64,000 bases of DNA from Brachycybe producta (taxonomy: Eukaryota; Arthropoda; Diplopoda; Playtdesmida; Andrognathidae). Location of the stretch: positions 13,781,854 through 13,845,853 of the forward strand of contig JAUPFP010000001.1 of NCBI GenBank assembly GCA_036925085.1. Direction: 5' to 3'. A model generated the notes under the pieces. The model did not search any database. It saw only the letters and a program-made list of their open reading frames with translations, and was not told the origin of the DNA. A program made the translations under genes and the position numbers. Positions 1 through 47,194 of the stretch are shown piece by piece. How positions within the stretch are numbered: the first letter of the stretch is position 1; each line of letters opens with the position of its first letter.

Positions 1-560
1 CAAAATTAAAAGATTAAAATAGTAAACAAGGAAGTTAAGAACTTCATTCATAAATCGAGCATCCTTTTCCGGAAGGTAATAAAAAATAAGATTTTTACAC
101 ACCATGTATAGGTGAATGAGAAAGTTTCAAAAGTAAAAAAAAAGTTAATAATAACTAAATTATTATTAATAATTTAGTTAATAATTAATAAATATTAGTA
201 ATACAATTTAATTAAGTTATTGAACGCTGTAGAACCAAATTTAACAGAATAACACTAACAAGATGAAAACTTCAAGATGAAAAATTAAGACATCAAAAAT
301 AGGTACGATATGATTGGAAAAAAGGCTTAAAAGTTAGGAAATAGATAGAGAAACACTAGCTACCCAAGCTGACAATAACAAGAAAAGATCAACGGAAACA
401 AAGGTAATAAAGTAAGTAGCTATCTTTAATTGTAGTCAGTGGAAGAATTGGAGTTGGAATGCACAGATCGAAATTTGGAGTTCAGGCTACTGAAATCTAA
501 GTTGAAGAGACAGTAAAAGAAGTTATAGTTTTAAGCGAAAATAAGTATTGAAAAATAAGT
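1..560. repeat. Dispersed AT-rich repeat, copy 1 (truncated by window edge)
   Basis: Most of this stretch can be aligned by eye with 14,880-15,570. Shared blocks include 'attcataaatc', 'aggtacgata', 'aacactag/aacactaa' and 'aaccaaaggtaat', in the same order and spacing. There is no coding potential. Shorter pieces resembling the same family occur near 4,550-4,720 and 22,780-22,910. The class is unknown; no terminal repeats could be fixed because the left end is outside the window. Confidence 0.55.
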
Positions 561-1149
561 GGTGAATAGTGTGTGGCAAATTCGGTTAATTTCAGACTTC
601 TGGAAAACTTCTTGGAACATCTGAACATTTAAGTGGATAGAAAGAAATCTACAATAACAGTAAAGCAAGAACCAGGTAAGAAAAGAATTCTTATTATAAT
701 TGGCCGTAGAATCTTAGGGTGGGCAAGGGACCTAAAAGATAAATGGAATTTACTTAGAAGACAGGATTTCAAGTTATTAAAGTTGTTAAATTTGTGCACT
801 TGAGATAAAAGAAAAAAAATTAGGCATAGGAATTTCTCGGGGAAAAATACGGCCAATTAAGTTGCATGTTAGATTAAGCGCATTTTTGTTTTTATGTTGG
901 TTTGAATTGGGGTTGGGAAAGTGCATTCAATGTGGCAACCGCACAATAAAACACACGCACCCCACACGATAGTCCCTCAAAAGAGGACACACCATTTTGA
1001 AATTTAACCAAGTCAGAAAATCATAAGAGCAGCCAATAAAATGTTTTGTTTAATTTTATTTATACTAAACGAAAACCATGTCCGAAGTACAAAAAAGGCG
1101 AAAATATACAAATATCAAAATGCACATAAATAGGATCCTAATCCGTACC

Positions 1150-2700
1150 TCATGCACATCGACCAGGTACTATTACGCTGACCAAAAATAGCACCGACCT
1201 TTCACCTAGAAGCCGTCTTCTACAAAACGAAGTGTACAATTTGAGCATATAACAAGGAAAGTTGGCCCTATGTTCCATGTCTGGAACAGATTGGGGCTCG
1301 GAAGTAAAAGTCGAGCAAGGATGCGGTAAAGCTACACAACACACTATCGATTTTGTGAACCAATCTCACAACGAAAATCATCCATACGAAATCGTAGTAG
1401 ATCCTCTGGGTATTCATAATCCACAGTTACCGAACTCAAGCCACAGAGCTAATGGAAGAGGTCAAATGCCAGGAATGGGACTGGGACCTACAGATAATTT
1501 TAGTGGAGTCATTAACGAAAATTGAATGGAAACCTTCCCAACAATAAAACAATGTAAAAGATGTGCTTACTTGCTTGGGCCTATCAATCTAACTCATCAA
1601 ATTGCTTGGTGCCTTTTCAGTTCAAAACTTGAAATAAGATTTGTAAAGGAAGAAAATAAATGTATCTTTGATCAATGGACCAGTTGCCTTGTGATTTACC
1701 TTGGTGGCCAAAAACACCTAATAATTGATTTAAGAGCAGATTATCATAACATTTTGTTACACACCTACACATTTATGAAGTGGAATAATTTAAATTTTGG
1801 TTAGAATACTTGTACTATTGCGAGAAATTAAAATTCTACGTCAATTATTAGAACTTAGATGAAAACTCGAAGAATAATTGAAGACGTATTTAACACCAAC
1901 CATTGGAACTATTGCTACAGTATGCCCATAAACAGGTATTGGCTTTAGAACTCCCAGCGATTTAAATATTCCATATCAGTGGAAGTGTTTGATTCATGAA
2001 TTTGAATTTAGTATCCGAAGTTTCCCTTATATTTCATTAGGAAGACCGGGATCTTCATACGTACTAGCTTGCCTGGAATATAATGAACTACATGCATTTC
2101 TAGATTCATTCATATTACCACAACAAATTAATGAAATTAAAAACTTCTTTAATAGGACAGACTTTAGCCAGAATGAATAATGAAATTAAGTGTGTCAGTG
2201 ATTGTCCGTTAGGCTCACATTGTGTCACATGTCAGAAGGGTACAGGAAAAATAAGTGTTTTCACCATAATATTTATCAACCAGAAGAGTTTTACCATAAA
2301 GTTAAAGAATTTGAGGAAATCCGAAAACTTGTCAAAGGAAGATATGAGTATTCATAAACAAATAGTTGTTCCTGATTACTTTGTTAAACGAAATGGTAGA
2401 GCTAACAATGTAGGAGAGACTAATCAAAATGCAGTGTGCTAGTGGAATTCGACTTTCAGGTATCGGTATGCCAAGAGACCTCACCTTGTACTATACAATT
2501 TCATTCAATGCCAGTGTATTCCCAATCTCACCACCGGGAGCCCTAGCCACAATATGCGTTTTTTACAAATGTGGAAGAAAAAATCCACACATAGTAAAAT
2601 GCAAACTTTGCATAAAAACAAGAAAAAATAAAGTCTATCTATCAACTACCAATCTACCATAATATCTACAGAAAAGAATTTCCTAGTGAGCTCTTTTCAA
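1150..2700. other. Unassigned sequence with short overlapping ORFs
   Basis: This stretch lies downstream of the BBS4 stop codon. It has a run of short plus-strand open frames (1,262-1,525; 1,526-1,804; 1,989-2,180; 2,131-2,442; 2,429-2,662) in changing frames. None gives a protein I recognise, and no transposon signature or convincing splice pattern was seen. It is less AT-rich than its surroundings, so it may be a decayed gene or element. A short coherent minus-strand frame at about 1,860-1,960 was also noted. No function is proposed. Confidence 0.25.
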
Positions 2701-3051
2701 TTATTTTGCAGACAACTGTAAACAAATAAGATTTCTTTCAGGCCCAGTAGTTGCTACTCAAATGTAATAAACATCTCTCTTGAAAAGTAATTAAATTGTT
2801 TTGAGAAAAATGAGTAATTGTAATATTTTTAATTTTTTACTGACAAAATTAATTAGTAATTGTAATTTATAAAAAATTGTAATGTTTCTTAAAGTTACTT
2901 CTAGCAAAAGGTAATGTATTTTAAACTGCGTAAATCTGTGACAATTTCAATATCTTCAAATTCAAGAGAAATAAAGAAAATATCTACTACGGTTCCAAAG
3001 TTATGAGAAAATAAAATCAGTTTATACAACAATATAAATGGCCCTCTTTGT

Positions 3052-38573
<35,522 letters not shown>

Positions 38574-39023
38574 TATTTTGAAGTAGAAAACAAAAACAAA
38601 TGCACTTTGCAATTGTTTTAAAGTGGCTGAATAGCGATTTCGTTTCAGATCCCAGTCGGCGCCACTGAATTGGCTATTATGTTCTACGGGACGTTTCTTT
38701 CCTCCACCCGCGGTTTTGAGAACATTTTTATTTTTCAAGCAAACGTTTTTTTCAGTATAAACATACAGAAGAAAACAAACAAACAAACAAGTGTTTTAGA
38801 AACTAGACTAGTTGTAGATAATGTTAAAAGTAATTTCATGATGATATCTTTCAAAATAAACATTTTTTGGACAGTTTGAAAAAAGCAAATAGTTCTTCAT
38901 GAAATGTCAACGGAAAAACGAAAATACAGGTTCCTCTTCAAACTGAACGATAAAATGTTAATTTTTAAGATATTGTCAAAAAAACCTTAACGGTATTGAA
39001 AAGTCAATTTACCGGTACTGATG

Positions 39024-39125
39024 TAACAAAATAGAAAGGTAATACCGGTTTACCAGTAACGATAAAACCAGTAATTACCGGTTTTATCGTTACTGGTAAA
39101 CCGGTATTACCTTTCTATTTTGTTA
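39024..39125. repeat. Perfect palindrome, 46-bp arms, 10-bp loop
   Basis: Left arm 39,024-39,069 (TAACAAAATAG...ATAAAACC) and right arm 39,080-39,125 are exact reverse complements as far as read. Words 'taccggt' and 'accggta' also surround it and recur at 39,650-39,690, so it may be the core of a larger foldback element. Confidence 0.9.
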
Positions 39126-39287
39126 TTACGGTAAAAAAATTATATTAATTTGGATAAAAGAATTGACCAATATTTAAGAACCACTGAGTTTAAAATTAAA
39201 ATTTCACATAATTATGCGTATAAACTAAAGAGTTTTTTTCAAAGACTGAAGTAAAAAAAAATAGTATTCGTATGCATTTGTAAGAGG

Positions 39288-39512
39288 TTAGACTAAAACA
39301 CGGAAACGCGCGGAAAAATAAATATTAGGCTACTATGTATAGGCGATACAAGGCACGGGGAAAGCACAGAAAACACAAACACACTGAAAACACTAGTCTT
39401 ATAAACACACGGGGAAAATGTTTGTGTTTTCCGCGCTTTCCCGTGCTTCGCCTATAGTAGCCTAATATTTATTTTTCCGCGCGTTTCCGTCAGTTTCCGT
39501 GTTTTAGTCTGA
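39288..39512. mobile_element. Foldback element with about 95-bp arms
   Basis: Left arm 'gactaaaacacggaaacgcg...ggctactatgtataggcg' (from about 39,288) returns inverted as '...cgcctatagtagcctaatatttatttttccgcgcg' up to about 39,512. The arms differ by small indels, for example an extra 10 bp 'tcagtttccg' in the right arm. No coding capacity; a MITE-like foldback. Confidence 0.8.
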
Positions 39513-39924
39513 CCCACTTGTAAATTGTAGCCGTTTACGACAGACGCAGTAAGGTTCTAATGTAAATGTTCGTACAGTTAAAATGCTTTCCGTGCATTTA
39601 TTATAACGTATATTAAATTTATTAAATTTTTAGTTGTATTACCGAAATTTACCGGTTTCGGTATTGCTGCATTACCGGAAAAACCGGTAATGCTATAAGG
39701 TGACCAGTAATGGAAACCCTACTTAATCATAATCATCTACAAATTTAGTTTTAAAAACAATTTCAGTTTTTTCATAATGTTTTTTAAAAAAAAGTTCACT
39801 TGACATTTTTGCGTTCAAATTTTATAATAAAAAAAATCTATAGTGCAAGAGCATAGCCTTAACCATTGCAGTGGCGCCGTCTGGTGGGGGGCCAAAAACA
39901 AAACAAATACCTATTCAGCACAGC

Positions 39925-40015
39925 ACTAAATTTCGTTTCCCCGCCCTTTTTATGAGCGCCATCAATTTCTAATTAGTTTGTTACTTGGTCTGATGTCATA
40001 AAAGGGCGGGGCAAA
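39925..40015. mobile_element. Small MITE, GTTTCCCCGCCCTTTTTATGA ends
   Basis: Inverted ends 'tccccgccctttttatga' and 'tcataaaagggcgggg' enclose 40-50 bp. The same core words occur in the larger element at 40,118-40,316, so the two are related. Confidence 0.65.
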
Positions 40016-40117
40016 CGTACTTTTTAATGCTGGGCAGAACTGCCTGTCTATTCCGCTACCTAAACTTGCAGCCACTGCCGTAACAATGAATATTAAATAT
40101 AAATTGTTGCAATCTAC

Positions 40118-40316
40118 AGGCAATTAGAAATCGGGACGAACATAACTTGGCTCCGCACTTTTTATGACGACCGGCAACTTATAATTGGTTGGTTATGTAG
40201 TCTGACGTCACATGCTCCGCCCTTTTCAACGTCGAACCACACAACAAACCAATTGGAAGACGCCGGTCGTCATAAAAAGGGAGGAGCCAACTTATGTTCG
40301 TCCCGATTTCTAATTG
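40118..40316. mobile_element. MITE with about 56-bp inverted repeats
   Basis: Left 'gcaattagaaatcgggacgaacataa...gacgaccggc' and right 'gccggtcgtcataaaaaggg...cgtcccgatttctaattgc' are inverted copies with few differences. The interior has 'attggttggttatgtagtctgacgtcac', related to the element at 39,925-40,015. Confidence 0.8.
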
Positions 40317-40552
40317 CCTCTTTGCAATCTGCCTTTCAATAACAAAACGTGGTTACCTAGCAACCTCAAATATTTCATACAAATATTACGCTACAGCCGC
40401 TATTTATACAAAAATAATACTTAACAGTGTTATCCTCAGTTTTATACATTGTCCATTTATAAAAAAGAACAGTAATTACAATTAAAAAAACTTTTAAAAT
40501 GCTCAAAAGTCACTTGTCATCAACACAAACAAACAAAAACACCCGAAACCAA

Positions 40553-41155
40553 CGATCTATAAAGAATAGATTGGCAATTTCATAGACAGCAGCGCCTCCA
40601 AACGGAGGCTACTGCAGCTACGCACCGCCATGACAGTTATAGGCAGAAAGAACAGTGATCAGCAGTCAAATACATCAGGGGTCATACTAAAAGGCAGGAT
40701 GGGCAGAAAAGCCAGAATTTCGTTATTTCTCGTCAGGTCGCGATATTTTAATGCAGGTGAGGGTAATCGAGGGTACTACCTGCCAACAGTGAAAAAGCGA
40801 ATGACTGTAACAGTAACAGCTAACCAAATTAATTATTTTCAAAGGCCATTGAATAAATCACGTTTATGTATGTATTTTATTATGTTAAATATGTGTATTT
40901 TGGTATTTAATTGTGTGAAATAATTAAATTTTATTGTATTGTATTCAGTATAATTTTACGAGTAGGTTACATAAATAATGAACAAATACATTAAATGTGC
41001 AGTTCCATTTCTGAAAAAAAAATAAGAATATATGAGTTTGCTATGAGCAGCCCATAGGCAATTAAGAGCTTTTTGCCTTTTACTGTCATGGCCGCCGTAG
41101 TGTTCAATTCGCCTCAAAATGGCGTCTTAACTGCCAATCTATTCTTTATAGATCG
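40553..41155. mobile_element. Non-autonomous DNA element, 24-bp terminal inverted repeats
   Basis: CGATCTATAAAGAATAGATT... at 40,553-40,576 is repeated in inverted form at 41,132-41,155. The element is 603 bp. An open frame at 40,630-40,923 is short and unrecognised. No clear target duplication could be fixed. Confidence 0.7.
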
Positions 41156-41165
41156 TTGTCCGAAA

Positions 41166-41823
41166 CACTTGTATGGCAAGCCGTTATACTTTTTATTCCC
41201 GAATTTCGGAGAATGATGAGACTTGTGTGTCGATATCCAAAATTCAAGTTTCGATATCCATAATTCATGTTTCGATATCACAAATTGTGCTGCTACCTGG
41301 CCGCCGATTTTGGAAACTCTACGAGAGTAATTTCCATCTTCATAGGATTTCTATAGTAAAAATAGACACTCTCTTAAAAAGTGGTGCTCGAAAAGCCACC
41401 ACCAGATGTCAGGACATGTGTCGATATCCAGAATTCAACTTTCGATATCCAGAATTCAGTTTGTTCATCAGTCTCCAAAATTCAAAAATAAAAAATAAAA
41501 CGGCGCACAAATTCATTCAATTTCGATACCGAAAATTGAATTTTCGATATCCAGAATTTATGTTTCGATATTACAAATTGTGCTGCTATCTGGCCACCGC
41601 TTTTGAAAACACTGGGAGAGTAATTTCCATCTTCATAGGATTTCTATTGTAAAAGAAGACACTCTCTTAAAAAGTGGTGCTCAGAAAGCCACCACCAGAT
41701 GTCAGGACGTGTGTCGATATCCAGAATTCAACTTTCGATATCCAGAATTGAATTAGCAACACACAAGTCTCATCATTCTCCGAAATTCGGGAATAAAAAG
41801 TAAAACGGCTTGCCATACACTTG
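41166..41823. mobile_element. Foldback element with GATATC-rich internal duplication
   Basis: Terminal inverted repeats of about 65 bp: 'cacttgtatggcaagccgtt...gatgagacttgtgtg' on the left, its reverse complement on the right ending at about 41,823. The inside has a direct duplication of about 330 bp ('caaattgtgctgct...cagaattcaact') and many 'tcgatatccagaattcaa' words. Not coding. Confidence 0.8.
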
Positions 41824-41884
41824 AAAAACAACATCAGGAATTTTGACCGGTGCACCTGCAGCGCCACCTATTGGCTTGGACTGA

Positions 41885-42330
41885 TAACTTAAGATATTTA
41901 TGAACAGCTGATTTTCAAACTCTGATCATATTAATTTCTACAAATTTTTTTTCAGAAGCTAAAAAGAAACTAAAAAGTGTTTTAGAAACTAGAAGGGCAG
42001 CCCATTCATTCAGTCCATTTTCTTTTAAAATGAACTTTTTTTAAACAAAAAATTAAAAATGTCTACCACTTAAGATGGTTTTATGAACAGCTGATTTTCG
42101 AACTTCGATTATTCTGTAATTCGAGAACAAAATGAAGAGAAATTAGAAAAGTGTTTAAGAACCTAGAAGGGTAGCTCATTCACTTTTAAGAATATTTCAT
42201 TCGAAATAAACTTTTTAGAGCCAAAAAAAAAATGTATCATCTGCTTGAAGTTGGGTCATTTCCAAACAAGCATAACAAGTTTATTTTGAAAAAACGTCAT
42301 TTAAATTAAAATACCCTTAAAGTTTTTTTG
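41885..42330. repeat. Two direct repeats of about 170 bp
   Basis: Both copies start 'cttaagat' and share 'atgaacagctgatttt', 'agtgttt', 'ctagaagggcagc/ctagaagggtagc' and 'cattca', at about 41,885-42,055 and 42,068-42,230. They are diverged; class unknown. Confidence 0.6.
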
Positions 42331-42402
42331 CGTTCTTTTTGTGTCTTGAAAAACAAGATTTTTACACCATCAGCTTGTCAAGTTCTGCCAGTTGTAAACA
42401 GT

Positions 42403-43101
42403 TGTAACACCCAGCAACTCCTGCTCCAGCCAAAACTATAGCCTGGGGGTAAACAACTCCTGTTTGTCGCTCCCTCCTTTCCCAATTAATATTCTGACGG
42501 TGGAGTGATACACTTAGGACCTTGGTCACTTGGACCTGGTTACACCTCGTAGATGTACACAGGTCCAAGGTATAAAAGGACCATGTTCCTCTTTGTTCCT
42601 GGTCCTTGTCTTTGCTCTAAATTTGTATTACGTTGATTATTCCGTACCACATCATGGGTATGAAGAAAAATAATATATGAAGTAATGAAACAATTCGTCT
42701 TTGTGTTCTTAGTGTTTCTATACAAAGATGAATAAAAGTGTTACAATAAGAAACTGCGTCATCTCTATGTTTGGAAACTAATAACATCTCTTCAGAGGCC
42801 GGAGACACAATAAGGTAAAGAGTGTATACCGATCCTGATGCAGCTACAACATCTTCTACTGATGGTAAATATCAACAGGAGGGGATGTATAGCAGCGTCG
42901 ATAGAGAGCAGGATGGCCACCATCCTTCTGCACAGATTTCACCCCCATGCAGGAGGACGATCGCAATCCATCGCCATCCACCTCTTTCTGTAGCTCGAAT
43001 CTTCTCCGTGCGGGCACCGAGCGATGCATAAAAGGGACGAGTTACAGAAAACATCATCTACAAGTTGGTCAGAAAAATAGAGTCGACGTCAAAAGCTCAC
43101 A
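42403..43101 (+). repeat. 5' LTR of family A copy 2
   Basis: Starts TGTAACACCC and ends GCTCACA. TATAAAAGG lies at about 42,572 and AATAAAAG at about 42,731. It is followed by TTTGGTGGAGGTGC, the primer-binding-like site. Confidence 0.85.
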
Positions 43102-43356
43102 TTTGGTGGAGGTGCAGGGTATGCCTCCATTTGCCTTCTCCGACCTTTCTACAGAAGCCGTCCTTTGTCTAAAGTCTCGTGATTGTGCCTCACAAGTCTT
43201 CATCCATCCTTTTTATGTTGAAGCCACGTGTGGAGACCGTCGATCGCGTCAAAGTCAACCACGTGGTGCCGTTGTGTTGAATAGCGAAGGAGACTTGTGG
43301 CTACACACATCACATTTCAACCGCGCGATTCCGTGTCTTGGCCAGAGAGACACATG

Positions 43357-43600
43357 AGTAGTATAGGAAAAGTCATTTCTGCATCACTTTTCTCCATAGA
43401 CTACTATGGTGACCTCATTTTGAGCATCACATTCCAGTCTCCCATACACTTACATAGTCATTTCTGTATCACTCATTTTAAGGATAACCAGTTTATAAGC
43501 TATAGAGACATATCTACATTATATTATTATGCTTCATCATAACAGAGAGAAAAACTGTGACCCAGTTTTCATAGGGAGAAAAAAGAATAGTCAACAACAA
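43357..43600 (+). repeat. Left terminal inverted repeat of Polinton
   Basis: Matches the inverted right end through 'tatagagacatatctacattatatta' with small differences. Beyond about 43,540 the similarity becomes patchy ('cccagtttt'). Confidence 0.9.
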
Positions 43601-43619
43601 GTCTTTTTTGTATTGCCTG

Positions 43620-44100
43620 TTGTTTTTAACTCATAATTTATTTCCTGCTTAAATTCTATAAAGAGAAATAACACAAAGCAAGGTTACTTGACCACTTATT
43701 TTTATACAATTTATGATTATAAAAACTTGTTTGTTTACACACTTTCTGTACTGTAGTTTTTATGTATTGAAGGTAAGTCATTTAATTCTATGAGCTGAAA
43801 TATAATATTGTATTTTTTATATTGTATTTTTTCATGCCTCATAGAAAAACAATGAGTCATTTCTACGGCATGGCAATCAATGTCAACCAGTTTTCATGCA
43901 GTGTTTCACAAAATACTTAATTATGTATTCTTTTGATGAAAGGGAAAAAAGGATAGTAAAAAACACTTTTTGTATCTCCTGTTTTTAACTAATTTATTTC
44001 CTGCTTTTTAAATAAATTCTATAAAGAAAAATAACAAAGCAAGGTTACTCGACCACTTATTTTTTATACAATTAATGACCATAAAAACTTGTTTATTTGT
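43620..44100. repeat. Direct repeats of about 125 bp in the left subterminal region
   Basis: 43,630-43,735 and 43,985-44,095 share 'tttatttcctgctt', 'attctataaagagaaataac', 'aagcaaggttact', 'gaccacttattttt' and 'ataaaaacttgttt' in the same order. No gene. Confidence 0.75.
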
Positions 44101-44336
44101 TTCAGTTTATATTATAATTGTAAGTTTTGTATGAAAATAAAATGAGGAACCTGATATGAATTTAAAATGAATGTTTAATGGCTTCTGTTTTTAGATGCAA
44201 TGATTATCAATGTGTCTTAAACTTTTCATTATTATTGAAAGAAAAACCAGCTTCTTGTTTTGAAGTTTTAATCGTATATAGTCCAAGGTTTTTTTTATTT
44301 TGTGATTAATTAGTGATTTTATATTGTATTTTGTTT

Positions 44337-44573
44337 TTAAATTAATTTCAAAAACAGCCTTGGTATGTTATCTATTACACTGTTCTGCATCAAAATCCTT
44401 CCGCCAAATAAAATAGGTGCACCTAATGCATTTTTTTGTGCTGAATCCAATGCAGGAATCAGAATGTCTCTATCACATCTAGTTTTCACAATATCCACCA
44501 CTTTGTGAAATATATATATCACATTGGCATCCAATATTGTGGTTTTTTGCTTTAGTATACATTTCTTTTGCAA
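44337..44573 (-). pseudogene. Short ORF relic, inverted relative of 46,430-46,581
   Basis: The minus-strand frame contains KTRCDRDILIPALDS and GGRILMQNSV. The plus-strand frame at 46,390-46,581 contains KTRCDSAILIAGANSG, and the nucleotide sequences align ('agatgtgatag', 'attctgatt', 'gcagaacagtgt'). They are inverted duplicates of the same coding piece, flanking the cargo gene at 44,660-46,325. The protein family is not recognised. Confidence 0.5.
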
Positions 44574-44659
44574 GAATTATATTCACTACCCTCTCTTGAG
44601 TGCTAAGTGTAGTGACCTGTTTTGTATTTTATTTTTCAAGTGAATTTTTAGAAGGCAAC

Positions 44660-46325
44660 ATGTCACGTACTTGCAAGAACAAACCGAACAGTTTTTGCTA
44701 CATTTGTGGGGACTTCACCTGGGTAGCACAGCGAAAGTCTCTCACATCGCTTGTGAGAAAAGCATACCATCTATACTTTGCCTGCAAAGTGGGAGATCAA
44801 GGTAAAAATTGGGCTCCAAAGATTTGCTGCAACACTTGTTCGAGGACTCTGACCGGCTGGTTGAATGGCACTCATAAATCGATGCCATTTGTTGTACCGA
44901 TGATCTGGCGTGAGCCACAAAATCATTTTTCGGACTGTTACTTTTGTATGACTGATATAAAAGGGTTCATCAGAAAATCCAAACATAAAATTAAGTACCC
45001 AGATATTCCTTCTGCGATGAGACCAGTTCCTTATGATGCCACCATGCCAGTGCCATTACCTTCAGAAGAATACAATTTGGAATCAGAGTCTGAAAGTTCT
45101 CCTGCTGCTAGTCTAAGCTGTGTAAGTGCAGGTGATGATGTGTCTTCAACGGGTAGTTCAAAAAGAAAACCACACCGTCTAACCCAAGCTGAATTGAACG
45201 ATCTTGTCCGGGATTTGGATCTCTCAAAGTCGAAAGCTCAACTTCTCGGATCACGGCTTCAGCAGTGAAATCTTCTAGCGAATGGTATGAGCATCTCCTT
45301 CTTCAGAAAAAGGGAGTCACAGTTTTCAAGTTTATTCACGAAAGGTGATTTAGTATACTGTAACAACCCCCAAGGCTTACTAGAAGAACTGGAACTTCCA
45401 CCTGTAAAAGAGCAATGGAGATTGTTTATTGACTCCTCAAGTCAGCTTGAAAGCAGTTCTTTTACACAATGGAAACAAGCACCCTTCAGTTCCCATGGCC
45501 CATGCAGTAGGCATGAAAGAAACTTATGCTAACATCAAAATGCTGCTTGAGAGCATTCAGCATTCCACGTACAACTGGAACATTTGTGCTGATCTCAAGG
45601 TTATAGCGATGCTGACTGGTCTTCAAGGAGGATATACAAAGTATTGTTGTTTTCTCTGTGAATGGGATAGCCGAGCTAGAGTAAGTCACTAATGCAGGAA
45701 AGATTAGGATCAAAGAACAGAGCATATCCCAAGAAAAATGAATATCGCAAATCCCCCTTTAGTGGATACCAAACAAATTCTTTACCACCACTCCACATTA
45801 AGCTGGGATTAATAAAAAAACTTTATTAAGGCCATGAGCAGAGATGGGGAAGAGTTTAATTACCTTAGGCAAACATTTCCATGGATCAGTGAAGCAAAAA
45901 TAAAAGAAGGCATCTTCGTAGGACCTCAAATCCGAGAGCTCTTTCAGGACCAAAATTTTAAATCCAAACTGAGTGGAGCTGAATAAAAAGCTTGGGAGGG
46001 GTTTGCGAACGTATACCACAACTTCCTCGGCAACAAAAAAGCAGAAAACTACGAACAGGTCGTAGAGGAGCTTCTGTCATCATACAGAGCACTCGGGTGC
46101 AATATGTCTTTAAAAATCCATTTTCTACATTCTCATTTGGATTTTTTTCCAGACAACATGGGGGATGTATCTGATGAACATGGAGAAACATTTCACCAGG
46201 ACATTGCCCAAATAGAAAAACGTTACAGCGGCAGGTGGACAGCAAACATGTTGGCAGACTACTGTTGGTTTATTCATCGGGAAACACCACCAGAGGACTA
46301 CAAAAGGAAAAGAACTACAAACTAA
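44660..46325 (+). pseudogene. Polinton cargo: widespread invertebrate protein of unknown function, broken
   Basis: The ATG at 44,660 follows a possible acceptor (TTTTTCAAG at 44,640). The N-terminal part has clustered Cys pairs (CYICG, CCNTC, CYFCM) suggesting zinc binding, then a Ser/Glu-rich linker. Later parts carry HAVGMKETYANIKMLLE, GYTKYCCFLCEWDSRAR, EGIFVGPQIRELFQD, HSHLDFFPDNMG and SDEHGETFHQDIAQIEKRY. From memory, proteins with these signatures are numerous in arthropod and cnidarian genomes without assigned function. A stop at 45,266, frame changes near 45,430 and 45,690-45,830, and a stop near 45,984 show decay. The last frame ends at 46,325. Confidence 0.6.
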
Positions 46326-46389
46326 CCTTGTAGTTGTAAACAGAACAAATGTTTGTGTATCTTATATATGCCTTTGAAGTTTGAATTAA

Positions 46390-46581
46390 TTGAAATGTAA
46401 AAATAAATATCTTGTTTTCTCTGAAACAATGTTATCCACTTTAAAGCCCAATCTCTTAAAAACGAGATGTGATAGCGCAATTCTGATTGCTGGGGCAAAT
46501 TCAGGACACAAAAATACATTAAAATCACCAAAAATTATTTACGGGAGCGAAAAAAAAATTTTGTTTGCAGAACAGTGTTAA
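46390..46581 (+). pseudogene. Short ORF relic, inverted partner of 44,337-44,573
   Basis: See the 44,337 entry: shared coding piece KTRCD-x3-ILI. It ends in FAEQC. Unknown family. Confidence 0.45.
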
Positions 46582-46675
46582 TGAATTTTTTGGGGTTATG
46601 TGAAAAACAGTTTACTATAAAGGAAACCAATTTTCACTTATTTACAACACATTCATCTTTTCTAAAAATATGGAA

Positions 46676-47194
46676 GCACCACAAATGAAGACAAAGGAAG
46701 AAAAGAAAAAAAGGTAAATATATATTTAAAAATAAACAATCATTTTTGTAATGTTTTTTTTTTCTTATTTTTTTTTTCTAGGTGAAGCAAAGATATTTAT
46801 CAACGATGGTCACCAGCTGCCTACAATCAGTCAGCTAGAGGAAGCTGCTCAAGACATGAGGCAACAGCTCGAGGACATAGAGAATTTCCTTGAAGAAAAC
46901 GAGGAATCACATAAAATGGATGTTGATGCTGGAGAAAAAGACATCAACGATACCAAATGCCCAGATGATGCAGATGAAGCCACCATTGAAAAACTTAAAA
47001 ATGACGGGATTAATCCATTAGAACTTGATGGTGACGATTGGGAGTTGGAGACATATTCGGAGGAGGAAATTACAGCAATGGAGGAGGCTGCTAAAATGGC
47101 CGAAGTGGCCAAAAAAATAGCTGAACAAGAGTGGAGGAAGGAAATTCGCCAACAGGATAAGCTGTGGATAGCTTTTCACAATGCAAAAATTTAA
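46676..47194 (+). CDS. Acidic coiled-coil protein, hypothetical (Polinton)
   Basis: The main frame, about 46,782-47,194, is Glu/Asp-rich: SQLEEAAQDMRQQLEDIE looks like a coiled coil, followed by LELDGDDWELETYSEEE and an Ala/Glu-rich helix (EEAAKMAEVAKKIAEQEW). A small upstream exon starting at ATG 46,671 (MEAPQMKTKEEKKK) with donor AG|GTAAAT and an acceptor TTTCTAG at 46,782 is suggestive. The phases as read do not join cleanly, so the start is uncertain. The product is not recognised. It lies on the same strand as the cargo gene and the polymerase. Confidence 0.45.

Noticed and set aside
40630-40923. 97-codon ORF in the element at 40,553-41,155
   Set aside because: Short, no recognised domain, and inside an apparently non-autonomous element; treated as chance.
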